From Nocardioides sp. Iso805N (lineage in GTDB: Bacteria > Actinomycetota > Actinomycetes > Propionibacteriales > Nocardioidaceae), in NCBI RefSeq assembly GCF_000364605.1, contig NZ_KB822585.1, positions 1 to 64,000 on the forward strand: a stretch of 64,000 nucleotides of DNA, given 5' to 3'. A model generated the notes under the pieces. It worked only from the letters and a program-made list of their open reading frames with translations. It did not search any database and was not told where the DNA came from. The translations under genes were made by a program, and so were the position numbers. Below are positions 52,480 through 61,047 of this stretch, piece by piece. Each line of letters opens with the position of its first letter. Position 1 is the stretch's first letter.

Positions 52480-54843
52480 TCACGACGGCCGTGGCTTCCA
52501 GCGCAGGTGGATCTGCTCGGAGGCACCGTCCCGCAGCAGCTGGAGCCGCGGCGGGACCTTGTCGGTGCGGGCCGCGGGTGGCTTGCGGCGACCCGCGGCC
52601 CAGGGCTCCGGCCAGGCTGCTCCGTCTCCCACGTAGTCCTGCTCAGCGGCGGCGTGCAGCGTCCAGCTCGGGTCGAACAGGTGCGTGCGCCCGAGCGCGC
52701 AGATGTCGGCCCGGCCGGCCAGGAGGATGGAGTTGACGTCGTCGTAGCTGGAGATGGCGCCGACGGCGATCACCTTGACCCCGGCGGGTTCGGCGACCTC
52801 GTGACGGATCCGGTCGGCGAACGGCGTCTGGTACGACCGGCCGAAGGCGGGCCGCTCCTGCTTCGAGACCTGACCCGACGACACGTCGATCGCGGCGGCA
52901 CCGTGCTCGATGAATGCGCGCGCGATCTCCACGGCGTCGTCCTCGGTGTTGCCGTCGGGCATCCAGTCGGTCGCCGAGATCCGGACGGTGACGGGGACCG
53001 AGGGCGGTACGACGGAGCGGACGGCCTCGAACACCTCCAGCGGGAAGCGCAGCCTGTTCTCGAGGGTCCCGCCGTACTCGTCGGTGCGGTGGTTGGCGAT
53101 CGGGGAGAGGAAGGAGCTGAGCAAATAGCCATGGGCCGCGTGCACCTCGATGAGGTCGAACCCGGCCTCCACAGCGCGCCGCGCGGCGGCCGTGAAGTCG
53201 GCGACGACCTTGTCCAGGTCCGCACGGGTGGCTTCGCGGGGGAGATGGCACCCGGGGCCGTAGGGCAACGCCGAGGGCCCGATGACCTCCCAGTTGCCCT
53301 CCGTCAGTGGCTCGTCCATGCCCTCCCACATCAGCTTCGTGGAGCCCTTGCGGCCGGAGTGGCCCAGCTGTACGCCGATGCGTGCCGTGGACTGGGTGTG
53401 CACGAAGTCGGTGACCTCGCGCCACGCGTCCCGCTGGACATCGGTCCACAGCCCCGGGCAGCCCAAGGTGATCCGGCCCTCGGGTGAGACACAGGTCATC
53501 TCGGTCATCACCAGGCCGGCACCGCCGAGCGCCTTCGAGCCGAGGTGGACCAGGTGGAAGTTCCCGGGCACACCCTCGGCGGCGACGTACATGTCCATCG
53601 GCGAGAGCATCACGCGGTTCTTCAGCTCGAGCGCACCGATGCTGACCGGCTGGAACATGGCGGGCGCGACAGCGGCCGAGCCCTGGTGACGGGCGAACTC
53701 CGCCTCCATGTGGGCCGCGAACTCGGGGTCGCGGTCCTTGAGGTTCTCGAAGGTGATCCGGCGTGACCGGGTCAGCAGGTTGAACACGAACTGCGCCGGG
53801 TCCTGGTCGGCGTACATGCCGATGTTCTCGAACCACTCCAACGACGCCTGGGCGGCACGCTGGGTCGACTCGACGACGGGCTTGCGCTCGGTCTCGTAGG
53901 CCAGCAGCGCGTCCTCGACCGCGTCGTGCTCGTGCAGGCAGGCCGCCAGCGCGAGCGCGTCCTCCATGGCCAGCTTGGTGCCGGAGCCGATCGAGAAGTG
54001 GGCAGTGTGCGCGGCGTCCCCGAGGAGGACGACGTTGCCGTCGTGCCAGCGCTCGTTGCGGACCGTCTGGAAGCTGAGCCACCGGGAGTTGTTGGTCAGG
54101 ACCTCGTGGCCACCGAGGTCCTCGGCGAAGATCTCGCGGATGCGGTCCACGGCGTACTGGTCCGAGGCGCCGGGCGGGAACACCTCCAGCTCGGTCCTGT
54201 CGAAGCCGGCACGGCGCCAGACGTCCTCGTGCATCTCGACGATGAAGGTCGAGCCCTTGTCGGAGTAGGGGTAGCCGTGGATCTGCATCGTCCCCCACGT
54301 CGTGTTCTTGACGATGAACTGGAACGCCTCGAAGACGAGGTCGGTGCCGAGCCAGATGTACTTGTTCCTGCGCCGGTCCAGGGTCGGGCCGAAGGCCTCG
54401 GCGTACCTGCTCCGGATCGTGGAGTTGAGGCCGTCGGCGGCGAGCACCAGGTCGTACGACGCCCCCAGCTCGTCCGGGTCCGGTGCCTCGGTCCGGTAGT
54501 GGACGGTGACGCCGAGCTCGGCGGCCCGCTCCTGGAGGATCTGCAGCAGCTCGCGCCGCGTCATGGCGGCGAACCCCTGACCGCCCACCGTGAACCGATG
54601 CCCGTCGACGTCGACGTCGATGTCGGTCCAGCGGGCGAAGAGGCTCTCCATCCGCTCGTGGACGATCCGGTCGGCGCCCTCGATGCTCCCGAGCGTCTCG
54701 TCGGAGAAGACGACGCCGAAGCCGAAGGTGTCGTCGGGGGCGTTGCGCTCCCACACCGTCACCTCGTGGGCCGGGTCCAGGGACTTCATCAGGACGGCGA
54801 AGTAAAGCCCGCCAGGTCCGCCGCCGGCGATCGCGATCCTCAT
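52480..54843 (-). CDS. fused flavin monooxygenase / Old-Yellow-Enzyme reductase (2-aminobenzoyl-CoA monooxygenase/reductase or salicylyl-CoA 5-hydroxylase type)
   Basis: A 787-aa two-enzyme fusion. Residues about 1-385 are an FAD-dependent aromatic hydroxylase: GGGPGGLYFAVLMKS (GxGxxG), GFGVVFSDE and GDAAHTAHFSIGSGTKLAMEDA. Residues about 395-770 are an FMN-binding Old Yellow Enzyme: PVSIGALELKNRVMLSPM, HAAHGYLLSSFLSP, NHRTDEYGGTLENR. This architecture is known from 2-aminobenzoyl-CoA monooxygenase/reductase of Aromatoleum evansii, which hydroxylates and then reduces the ring of anthraniloyl-CoA. Databases also label it salicylyl-CoA 5-hydroxylase/oxidoreductase. ATG 54843 overlaps the ligase stop. 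Substrate depends on the ligase. Confidence 0.9.
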   Translation of the reverse strand: MRIAIAGGGPGGLYFAVLMKSLDPAHEVTVWERNAPDDTFGFGVVFSDETLGSIEGADRIVHERMESLFARWTDIDVDVDGHRFTVGGQGFAAMTRRELLQILQERAAELGVTVHYRTEAPDPDELGASYDLVLAADGLNSTIRSRYAEAFGPTLDRRRNKYIWLGTDLVFEAFQFIVKNTTWGTMQIHGYPYSDKGSTFIVEMHEDVWRRAGFDRTELEVFPPGASDQYAVDRIREIFAEDLGGHEVLTNNSRWLSFQTVRNERWHDGNVVLLGDAAHTAHFSIGSGTKLAMEDALALAACLHEHDAVEDALLAYETERKPVVESTQRAAQASLEWFENIGMYADQDPAQFVFNLLTRSRRITFENLKDRDPEFAAHMEAEFARHQGSAAVAPAMFQPVSIGALELKNRVMLSPMDMYVAAEGVPGNFHLVHLGSKALGGAGLVMTEMTCVSPEGRITLGCPGLWTDVQRDAWREVTDFVHTQSTARIGVQLGHSGRKGSTKLMWEGMDEPLTEGNWEVIGPSALPYGPGCHLPREATRADLDKVVADFTAAARRAVEAGFDLIEVHAAHGYLLSSFLSPIANHRTDEYGGTLENRLRFPLEVFEAVRSVVPPSVPVTVRISATDWMPDGNTEDDAVEIARAFIEHGAAAIDVSSGQVSKQERPAFGRSYQTPFADRIRHEVAEPAGVKVIAVGAISSYDDVNSILLAGRADICALGRTHLFDPSWTLHAAAEQDYVGDGAAWPEPWAAGRRKPPAARTDKVPPRLQLLRDGASEQIHLRWKPRPS

Positions 54844-56483
54844 GCGTCAGTCCTGTTCGTGAACGTCTCGCGCAGCTTGAAGTGCTGCAGCTTCCCGCTG
54901 GTGTTGCGGGGCAGCGCGCTCACGAACCGCACGTCGCGGGGGTACTTGTACGGCGCCAGCCGCGCCTTGACGTGGTCCTGAAGCGCCGTGGCCGTCTCCC
55001 CGTCGTCGGCCACGCCGTCGCGGAGCACGACGAACGCGCAGACGATCGCTCCCCGGTCAGGGTCCGGCTCGCCGACGACGGCCGCCTCCACCACGTCGGG
55101 GTGGGTGTTCAGGACGGCCTCGATCTCCGGTCCGCCGATGTTGTAGCCGGAGGAGACGATGATGTTGTCGGTGCGCGTGCGATACCAGAAGTAGCCGTCC
55201 TCGTCCTTGACGAAGGTGTCACCGGTGACGTTCCAGCCGTTGACGACGTAGGCAAGCTGGCGCTCGTCGTCGAGGTAGCGGCAGCCGACCGGGCCGATCA
55301 CGGCCAGCCTGCCCTCCACACCGGGCGCGACCTCGTTGCCGTGGACGTCGAGGATCGTCGCGCGATAGCCGGGCACGGGCCGACCCGTCGCCCCCGGTCG
55401 GATCTGGTCGCCGGCCGCGGAGATGAAGATGTGCAGCATCTCGGTCGCACCGATGCCGTCGATGACGCGGAGTCCGAGAGACTGCTCGAGCTCGGTCCAG
55501 GTCTCCACCGGGAGATGCTCTCCGGCACTGACCGCGCGGCGCAGCGAGGCGAGCTGGGCGGCCTTCCCCGCCTTCAGGATCTGCTTGTACGCCGTCGGCG
55601 CGGTCGCCAGCACGGTGACGCCGTGCTCCTGCACCAGGTCGGCGAGCTGGGCCGCCGTCGCAGCCTCGGTGAGGAGGGTGCAGGCGCCCGCCCGCAGCGC
55701 GAACACGACCAGCATCCCCAGGCCGAAGGTGAAGGCCAGCGGTGCGCTGCAGGACACGACGTCGGTGGGCTCGAGCGCGAGGACGCCGCGTCCGAAGGTG
55801 TCGTCGATGGCGAGCAGGTCGCGGTGGAAGTGCATGGTGATCTTCGGGACGCCGGTGCTGCCCGATGTCGGTCCGAAGAGGGCGACGTCGTCCGCTGCGG
55901 TGTCGACGGCCGTGAAATCGGTCGGCTTGCCGGCCGCGCGCCGGGTCAGGTCGTCGGCCGTGTCGCCGCCGTAGGCAACGATGGTCATCGCCTCCTCCGA
56001 CAGGCGTGCCGCCTTGAGCACGTCGTCGACGAAGCGATGGTCCACCAGCGCGATCCCGGGCCGGGTCCTGGCGTGGATCGGGACGAGCTCGTTGCTGCGC
56101 AGCGCGGCCATCGTGGTCACCACGATCCCGCCCGCCTTGAGCACCCCGAGCCACGCCGCGACGGTCCAGGGGTTGTTGGGGGAGCGGAGCAGCACCCGGT
56201 TGCCGCTGACCAGCCCGAGGTCCTCGACCAGGACGTGGGCGATCTGGTTGGCCCGGTCCAACAGCTCCCCGTAGGTCCACACGGCGCCGTCGGGCGTCAT
56301 CAGGGCCCGCCGGTCCGGTCCGTGGCGCTGCACGGGTACGTCGATGAGCTCGGCGCCGGCGTTGAGCCTGGCGGGATACTGCAGGGCCTCGGTGGTGAAC
56401 TCAAGCGTCGGCCACTGCTCGGCCGGAGGCAGGTGGTCGCGCGCGAAGGCGTCGACGTACCCGCTCGGAGACAGTGTCGTCAT
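54840..56483 (-). CDS. benzoate/2-aminobenzoate-type aryl-CoA ligase
   Basis: A 547-aa adenylate-forming enzyme that activates an aromatic acid to its CoA thioester. AMP-binding loop GPTSGSTGVPKITMH, hinge motif RTRTDNIIVSSGYNIGGPEIE, and catalytic Lys in RNTSGKLQHFK near the C-terminus. Overall order matches the benzoate-CoA ligase group, which includes anthranilate-CoA ligase. ATG 56483 has GAGGGAG upstream and overlaps the thioesterase stop; further upstream frame is inside that gene. Supplies the substrate for the fused oxygenase. Confidence 0.9.
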   Translation of the reverse strand: MTTLSPSGYVDAFARDHLPPAEQWPTLEFTTEALQYPARLNAGAELIDVPVQRHGPDRRALMTPDGAVWTYGELLDRANQIAHVLVEDLGLVSGNRVLLRSPNNPWTVAAWLGVLKAGGIVVTTMAALRSNELVPIHARTRPGIALVDHRFVDDVLKAARLSEEAMTIVAYGGDTADDLTRRAAGKPTDFTAVDTAADDVALFGPTSGSTGVPKITMHFHRDLLAIDDTFGRGVLALEPTDVVSCSAPLAFTFGLGMLVVFALRAGACTLLTEAATAAQLADLVQEHGVTVLATAPTAYKQILKAGKAAQLASLRRAVSAGEHLPVETWTELEQSLGLRVIDGIGATEMLHIFISAAGDQIRPGATGRPVPGYRATILDVHGNEVAPGVEGRLAVIGPVGCRYLDDERQLAYVVNGWNVTGDTFVKDEDGYFWYRTRTDNIIVSSGYNIGGPEIEAVLNTHPDVVEAAVVGEPDPDRGAIVCAFVVLRDGVADDGETATALQDHVKARLAPYKYPRDVRFVSALPRNTSGKLQHFKLRETFTNRTDA

Positions 56484-57382
56484 CGTTTCGCTCCCTCGCG
56501 GATCATGCCCTCCTGCGCGACCGAGGCGACCAGGACGCCGTCCTCGGTGAAGAACCTGCCGGTCGCCAGGCCGCGCCCGTCGGCCACGGAGACTGCCTCC
56601 TGGGCATAGAGCAGCCAGCCGTCCATCGGGACGGGCCGGTGGAACCACATGGCGTGGTCGAGGCTCGCCGTCACCAGGCCCGGTGCCGCCCACGGCGCGT
56701 CGAGCGCGCGCAGTGCCGGCTCCAGGATCGTGTAGTCGCACACGTAGGCGAGCGCGGCGACGTCGCGCTGGGCAGGGGTGAGGCCGGCGACCTCGCGCAG
56801 CGCGTCGAAGGGCCGGACCCAGACCGCCTGGCGCGGAGCCCGCTCGCCCTCGATCTCGAGGTAGACGGGGCCGGGCACGTGCCGCATGTCGAAGCTGCGC
56901 CCGAAGGACCAGTAGGCCTTGGACTCCTCGGTCATGGTGCCGCCGGCACGGTCGCGGAGGTAGTCGGCCGAGCTGGGGAGCGACTCCGGCGCAGGGATGC
57001 CGGTGGGCGCGCTCGCCCGGAAGTCGGTGCCCGGCTCGCCCGCGGCGAAGTTCACCAGGCAGGTGTAGACGGCCTTGCCGTTCTGGAAGGCCCGCACCTG
57101 CCGGGTGCTGTAGCCCCGTCCGTCGCGGAGCAGCTCGACCTCGTAGCGGACCTCGGCTCCGATGTCCGCGGGACGCATGAAGTAGGAGTGCATCGAGTGC
57201 ACCGCCTTGCCGTCCTCGACGCTGCGCACGGCGGCGACGAGGGCTGGTGCGACGAGGTCTCCGCCGTACGCCTTGGGCCAGGGGCAGGGCTGGGTGGTGG
57301 CGGTGAAGGCGAGGTCGAACAGCTCCGCGTCGGTGGGCGTGAGCGTGATCGCGTCGGTGAAGGTCCGGGACGTGGCACTCAC
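56480..57382 (-). CDS. acyl-CoA thioesterase II (TesB family)
   Basis: A 300-aa double-hotdog thioesterase. Motifs: ALVAAVRSV, MHSYFMRPADIG, SLDHAMWFHRP (catalytic Asp) and VASVAQEGMIR (catalytic Gln). In this operon it may release the free acid from a ring-modified aryl-CoA or prevent CoA trapping. GTG 57382 overlaps the cupin stop (GTGA). The longer frame upstream is a shadow of the cupin gene. Confidence 0.9.
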   Translation of the reverse strand: MSATSRTFTDAITLTPTDAELFDLAFTATTQPCPWPKAYGGDLVAPALVAAVRSVEDGKAVHSMHSYFMRPADIGAEVRYEVELLRDGRGYSTRQVRAFQNGKAVYTCLVNFAAGEPGTDFRASAPTGIPAPESLPSSADYLRDRAGGTMTEESKAYWSFGRSFDMRHVPGPVYLEIEGERAPRQAVWVRPFDALREVAGLTPAQRDVAALAYVCDYTILEPALRALDAPWAAPGLVTASLDHAMWFHRPVPMDGWLLYAQEAVSVADGRGLATGRFFTEDGVLVASVAQEGMIREGAKR

Positions 57383-57864
57383 GGTCGTGACATCCAGTCG
57401 CGAAGGACGGCGTCCTCGACCTGCGGGAGGTTGACGACGATGTTCTCGGGCGTGCGGGTCGTCATCCAGGTCAACGGGTTGTTCCGATCCAGGTTGCACT
57501 CGACGTGCGGCAGGAACGGCGGAACGAAGACCCAGTCGCCCTCCGACATGTCGATGTAGTCCTCGAAGCGCGCGCCGAAGTAGATCCGCGCCCGGCCCGA
57601 GAGGACGTAGCCGCCGGTCTCCGCCTCGCCGTGGTGGTGCGGCACCGAGCGGTAGCCGGCGAGGTTGTGCACCTTGCCGAACCACAGCTTCGTGGCCGGC
57701 GTGTGCTGGATGCTCACCCCGCTGATCCGGGTGGCGCCCTCGCTCTGGCCGGTCTGGCCGGGCTCCTGGCCGGCGCGGGTCACGACTGGTACGACGAGGC
57801 CGTGCTCGTCGGCGTAGGCCGAGGGGTCGCCGTCCAGGACGTAGTTGCTGAGATCGGGGTCCAT
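57379..57864 (-). CDS. single-domain cupin protein
   Basis: A 161-aa cupin. Motif 1 is HNLAGYRSVPHHHGEAETGG with the His-His-Glu metal ligands; motif 2 is GDWVFVPPFLPHVECN with the second His. A metal (Fe or Mn) site is therefore likely. It may be a dioxygenase, isomerase or decarboxylase of the pathway. It is too short and has one cupin barrel only, so it is not a typical gentisate 1,2-dioxygenase, and its N-terminus does not match 3-hydroxyanthranilate dioxygenase. ATG 57864; 43 bp after the FAH gene. Confidence 0.8.
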   Translation of the reverse strand: MDPDLSNYVLDGDPSAYADEHGLVVPVVTRAGQEPGQTGQSEGATRISGVSIQHTPATKLWFGKVHNLAGYRSVPHHHGEAETGGYVLSGRARIYFGARFEDYIDMSEGDWVFVPPFLPHVECNLDRNNPLTWMTTRTPENIVVNLPQVEDAVLRDWMSRP

Positions 57865-57907
57865 CTTGGTGCTCCTAGCTTTCTCGGTTGTCCGGTGCCG
57901 GAGTGGC

Positions 57908-58723
57908 TCAGCGGGTGAGCCGCACCCTGTTGGTGAGAGTGCCGATGCCCTGGACCGCCACCTCCACGATGTCGCCGTCGCGGAGGTAGAGGGGCGGATC
58001 CATCGCCATCCCGACGCCGCCGGGCGTCCCGGTGAGGACCACGTCGCCGGGCCGCAGCACCGTGAAGGTGGAGATGTAGGCGAGCAGGCTCGCGCAGTCG
58101 AAGACCAGGGTGCGGGTGTTGCCACGCTGGCGCTCCACGCCGTTGACCCGGCACGTCACCTCGGCGCCGCGGACCGGGTCGAGCTCGTCCGGGGTGACCA
58201 CGACGGGGCCGAGTGGTGTGGTGGCGTCCCATGCCTTGCCCTGGAACCACTGCAGCGTGCGACGCTGCCAGTCGCGCACGGAGATGTCGTTGGCGACGGT
58301 GTAGCCGGCGATCGCGGCACCCGCCTGCTCGACATCGGCGTTGCGCAGGCTCGCACCGACCACCACGGCGAGCTCTGCCTCCCAGTCGATGTCGACGCCG
58401 TGCGGCAGCTCGATCGGCTCGTCCGGTCCGATGAGGGTGTCGGCGTACTTCGCGAACAGCGTCGGGTACGCCGGCCGCTCGCGCCCGGTCTCGGCGATGT
58501 GGTCGCCGTAGTTGAGCCCGCAGCAGATCACCTTCCGCGGCCGGGGGAGCGGCTGAACCGGCGTCGCGTCGGGGAGGACCTCGCCCGGCTCGAGCTCCGT
58601 CAGGGGCTGCGTCGAGGTGGCCAGCAGGGCGGAGAGGTCGTCGGCCGGGAGTCGCCGCCACTGCCCGTCGAGGAGTACGCCGGCCGTCGTGCCGTCGGGG
58701 GTGGCCAACGTCGCCAGGTGCAT
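57908..58723 (-). CDS. fumarylacetoacetate hydrolase (FAH) family protein
   Basis: A 271-aa hydrolase/hydratase. Catalytic core: VICCGLNYGDHIAETG, WEAELAVVVG (two metal-binding Glu), NDISVRDWQ (third acidic ligand), KAWDATTPLGPVVV and GTPGGVGMAM. Members cleave acylpyruvates or hydrate 2-oxo-dienoates late in aromatic degradation. First gene of operon A; ATG 58723 starts 25 bp from the shared operator-like element. Substrate inferred only by context. Confidence 0.88.
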   Translation of the reverse strand: MHLATLATPDGTTAGVLLDGQWRRLPADDLSALLATSTQPLTELEPGEVLPDATPVQPLPRPRKVICCGLNYGDHIAETGRERPAYPTLFAKYADTLIGPDEPIELPHGVDIDWEAELAVVVGASLRNADVEQAGAAIAGYTVANDISVRDWQRRTLQWFQGKAWDATTPLGPVVVTPDELDPVRGAEVTCRVNGVERQRGNTRTLVFDCASLLAYISTFTVLRPGDVVLTGTPGGVGMAMDPPLYLRDGDIVEVAVQGIGTLTNRVRLTR

Positions 58724-58747
58724 GAGTGACTCGCTCTCGTAGGGATA

Positions 58748-58774
58748 TTGCAATTCCCGCACGATCGTTGCAAG
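58748..58774. promoter_or_regulatory. putative operator A in the FAH/RidA1 divergent promoter
   Basis: TTGCAA at 58748-58753, ten bases, ATCGT at 58764-58768, continuing to TTGCAAG (58768-58774). Each TTGCAA is itself a palindrome. A matching element with the same spacing is found at 62480-62504 in the other divergent promoter. A PaaX-family regulator is the obvious candidate to bind it. Confidence 0.6.
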
Positions 58775-58826
58775 TGTGTCAATAGGCGCGTTACGGTGAG
58801 ATCCCGCCACCCTCCAGGAGACTCGG

Positions 58827-59255
58827 ATGACCGACCTCACCCCGATCCCGGTGAACCCCGCGGCGCTCCCCGCGCCGAGCGGCTACTCACACGGGACGTT
58901 GAGTGGAAACACCCTCTACCTCGGCGGTCAGACCGCCCTCGACGCCGACATGCGGATCGTGCCGGGCGGCATCGTCGAGCAGTTCCGCCAGGCGTTCGGC
59001 AACGTGCTGACGACGCTGCGAGAGGCGGGCGGGGTGCCTGAGGACCTCGTCAGCATCACGCTCTACCTCACCGACATCCCCGACTACCAGGCCCACGGGC
59101 GAGAGATCGGCCGGGCGTGGCGCGAGCTGGCCGGGCCGGTCTACCCGGCGATGGCAGGCATCGGCACGACCGGCCTGTGGCAGCCGGAGGCACTGATCGA
59201 GATCCTCGGGGTCGCCGTCATCCCCGATGAGCGGCTGGTCGCCCCCTCCCGCTGA
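58827..59255 (+). CDS. Rid-family protein without catalytic Arg (RidA1)
   Basis: A 142-aa Rid/YjgF/UK114-fold protein: YSHGTLSGNTLYLGGQTALDADM, FGNVLTTLREAGG, VSITLYLTDIPDYQ and LIEILGVAVI. The position of the imine-deaminase Arg (PAR in RidA) reads PAMAG, so it belongs with the Arg-lacking subgroups such as Rid6/Rid7 or aminomuconate-deaminase-like enzymes. ATG 58827 follows AGGAGA. Divergent from operon A. Probably acts on an enamine or imine of the pathway. Confidence 0.85.
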   Translation: MTDLTPIPVNPAALPAPSGYSHGTLSGNTLYLGGQTALDADMRIVPGGIVEQFRQAFGNVLTTLREAGGVPEDLVSITLYLTDIPDYQAHGREIGRAWRELAGPVYPAMAGIGTTGLWQPEALIEILGVAVIPDERLVAPSR

Positions 59256-59285
59256 GCCCTGCTCACCCGGAGGCGCCGGACGGCT

Positions 59286-60137
59286 TCAGCTGGGTGCGGG
59301 CGCGGTCCTCGACGTCACCGCTGCCACGTGCCGCGCGGCAGGACCGGCGAGCACTGACTCCAGCCGCAGGAAGAGCTCGATCCCGCGGTGTCCGGGCCAG
59401 TCCGGACGGGTGATCTCGGGCGGCAGCCCGGGGTCCAGGTAGGGGATCGCCCGCCAGTCGTCGACCAGTCGGAGGTGCTCGTTGAAGGCCATCTGATCGG
59501 ATCCGTCCCAGGCCTGTTCGGTCTCGGTGTGGTCGGCGAGGAACGCCAGGTAGCGCTGCTCCAGCTCGTCGAGGTCCCACCACTGGGCGACCGCGTCGGC
59601 AAGCTTCCCTGCCGGTTTCAGGTCCACGGCTCGCAGGAGCGTGGTGTAGGTGTGCAGGTCGCGCTGCCGCAGCAGCTCGCGGGCCTCGTCGAAGAGGTGC
59701 CCCGGTCCGATCCAGGTCCCGGGTGCGATCATGCCGCAGCCCAGCCAGATCAGCTCGTGGCGCAGCTGGTGGCGCAGGTGGCGTTCGGAGTCGGGCACGG
59801 AGAAGACCACGACCATCCAGCCGTCGCTGTCGGGTTGCAGCTCACGGTGCGCGAAGATGCGGCGATCGCCGCGCTCGAGCATGGGGATGGCCTTCGGTGC
59901 GAGGCGGTAGCCCGCGTGGCCGTCCCGGACCTCGGGCTCGACGAGCCCCTTGCCCTTCAGCCGTGACAGCGCCGATCGCGTTCCTCCGGGGTCGCGACCC
60001 TGCGAGCACAGCTCGATGAGATCGGCGACGGCGATCCAGCCGCCGATGTCGCGCAGGTGCACCCCGATGAAGGTCCGCAGCACCGAGGACGCGCTGTGCG
60101 GGCGGACGTTGAAGTCGTCGAGCTCTTCCGGCGGCAC
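59286..60137 (-). CDS. PaaX-family transcriptional repressor (PaaX2)
   Basis: A 283-aa paralogue of PaaX1. Winged helix GGTRSALSRLKGKGLVEPEV; central domain DGWMVVVFSVPDSERHLRHQLRHELIWLGCG; C-terminal YLDPGLPPEITRPDWPGHRG. GTG 60137 starts six bases after the kynA stop, so it ends operon B and is expressed with the enzymes. Two PaaX paralogues within 9 kb suggest that each senses a different CoA ester, or that they act in series. Confidence 0.87.
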   Translation of the reverse strand: MPPEELDDFNVRPHSASSVLRTFIGVHLRDIGGWIAVADLIELCSQGRDPGGTRSALSRLKGKGLVEPEVRDGHAGYRLAPKAIPMLERGDRRIFAHRELQPDSDGWMVVVFSVPDSERHLRHQLRHELIWLGCGMIAPGTWIGPGHLFDEARELLRQRDLHTYTTLLRAVDLKPAGKLADAVAQWWDLDELEQRYLAFLADHTETEQAWDGSDQMAFNEHLRLVDDWRAIPYLDPGLPPEITRPDWPGHRGIELFLRLESVLAGPAARHVAAVTSRTAPAPS

Positions 60138-60143
60138 GTCCCC

Positions 60144-60995
60144 TCAGCTACCGATCTCCGTACGCACGGCGTACAGCTCCGGGAAGAACGTCAGGTCCAA
60201 CGCCTTGCGCAGGAAGGAGACCCCGCTGGAGCCGCCGGTGCCCCGCTTGAACCCGATGGTGCGCTCGACGGTCTTGAGGTGGCGGAAGCGCCACAGCTGG
60301 AAGTTCTCCTCGACGTCGACCAGCTCCTCGCAGGCCTCGTAGGCGGACCAGTCGGCGGTGGCGTTCTCGTAGATCTGCTTGAAGACCTGCACCAGGTCCT
60401 GGTTGAAGGTGTGGGCCTTGGTCACGTCCCGGTCCAGGATCGTGTCGGGTACGGCGTAGCCGCGCCGGCCCAGGTAGCGCAGGAACTCGTCGTAGATGCT
60501 GGGCGCCTCGAGCAGCTCGGCAAGCACCTGACGCGCCCCCGGTTCGTGGTCGAACACCTTGAGCATCGCTGCGTTCTTGTTGCCGAGGACGAACTCCACC
60601 GCGCGGTACTGCCAGGACTGGAAACCCGAGGAGTTGCCCAGGACGTCGCGGAACTCGGCGTACTCCGTGGGGGTCAGCGTGGCCAGCACCGACCACTGCT
60701 GGGTCAGCTGCTGCTGGATGTGCTTGACCCGCGCGAGCTGCTTGAGCGCCGGCTGGAGCTCGTCCGCGGCGAGGTGCCGCTGGGCGGATCGCAGCTCGTG
60801 CAGGGCGAGCTTCAGCCACAGCTCCGTGGTCTGGTGCTGGATGATGAAGAGCAGCTCGTCGTGGTGCTCCGGATCGCTCACCGGGCTCTGGGCGGACAGG
60901 AGCTTGTCCAGCTGCAGGTAGCCGCTGTAGCTCATCTTGTCGGCCAAGTCGGTGACGATCGTGTTCTCGACTTCGCGGGTGTTGTCGACTGTCAT
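60144..60995 (-). CDS. kynA: tryptophan 2,3-dioxygenase
   Basis: A 283-aa heme dioxygenase converting L-tryptophan to N-formylkynurenine. Signature regions: MSYSGYLQLDKLLSAQ, HHDELLFIIQHQTTELWLKL (substrate-binding residues), FQSWQYRAVEFVLGN, and FRHLKTVERTIGFKRGTGGSSGVSFL with the heme-ligand His. Length normal. ATG 60995 follows GGAGGAGA-type sequence (revcomp of TCTCCTCC) at good spacing. Lies between the LLM oxidoreductase and PaaX2 genes in operon B. Confidence 0.95.
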   Translation of the reverse strand: MTVDNTREVENTIVTDLADKMSYSGYLQLDKLLSAQSPVSDPEHHDELLFIIQHQTTELWLKLALHELRSAQRHLAADELQPALKQLARVKHIQQQLTQQWSVLATLTPTEYAEFRDVLGNSSGFQSWQYRAVEFVLGNKNAAMLKVFDHEPGARQVLAELLEAPSIYDEFLRYLGRRGYAVPDTILDRDVTKAHTFNQDLVQVFKQIYENATADWSAYEACEELVDVEENFQLWRFRHLKTVERTIGFKRGTGGSSGVSFLRKALDLTFFPELYAVRTEIGS

Positions 60996-61047
60996 GAGGT
61001 CTCCTCCTGGTGGTCGAGTGGGGTCTCGCTGCTGCGGCGTACGGCGA

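Noticed and set aside
52643..54754. 703-codon frame overlapping the fused monooxygenase in another minus-strand frame
   Set aside because: Arg/Pro/Gly-rich composition with no motifs; it is a shadow of the recognised 787-aa enzyme.
57379..57864. Gentisate 1,2-dioxygenase assignment for the cupin
   Set aside because: Too short, with only one cupin barrel.
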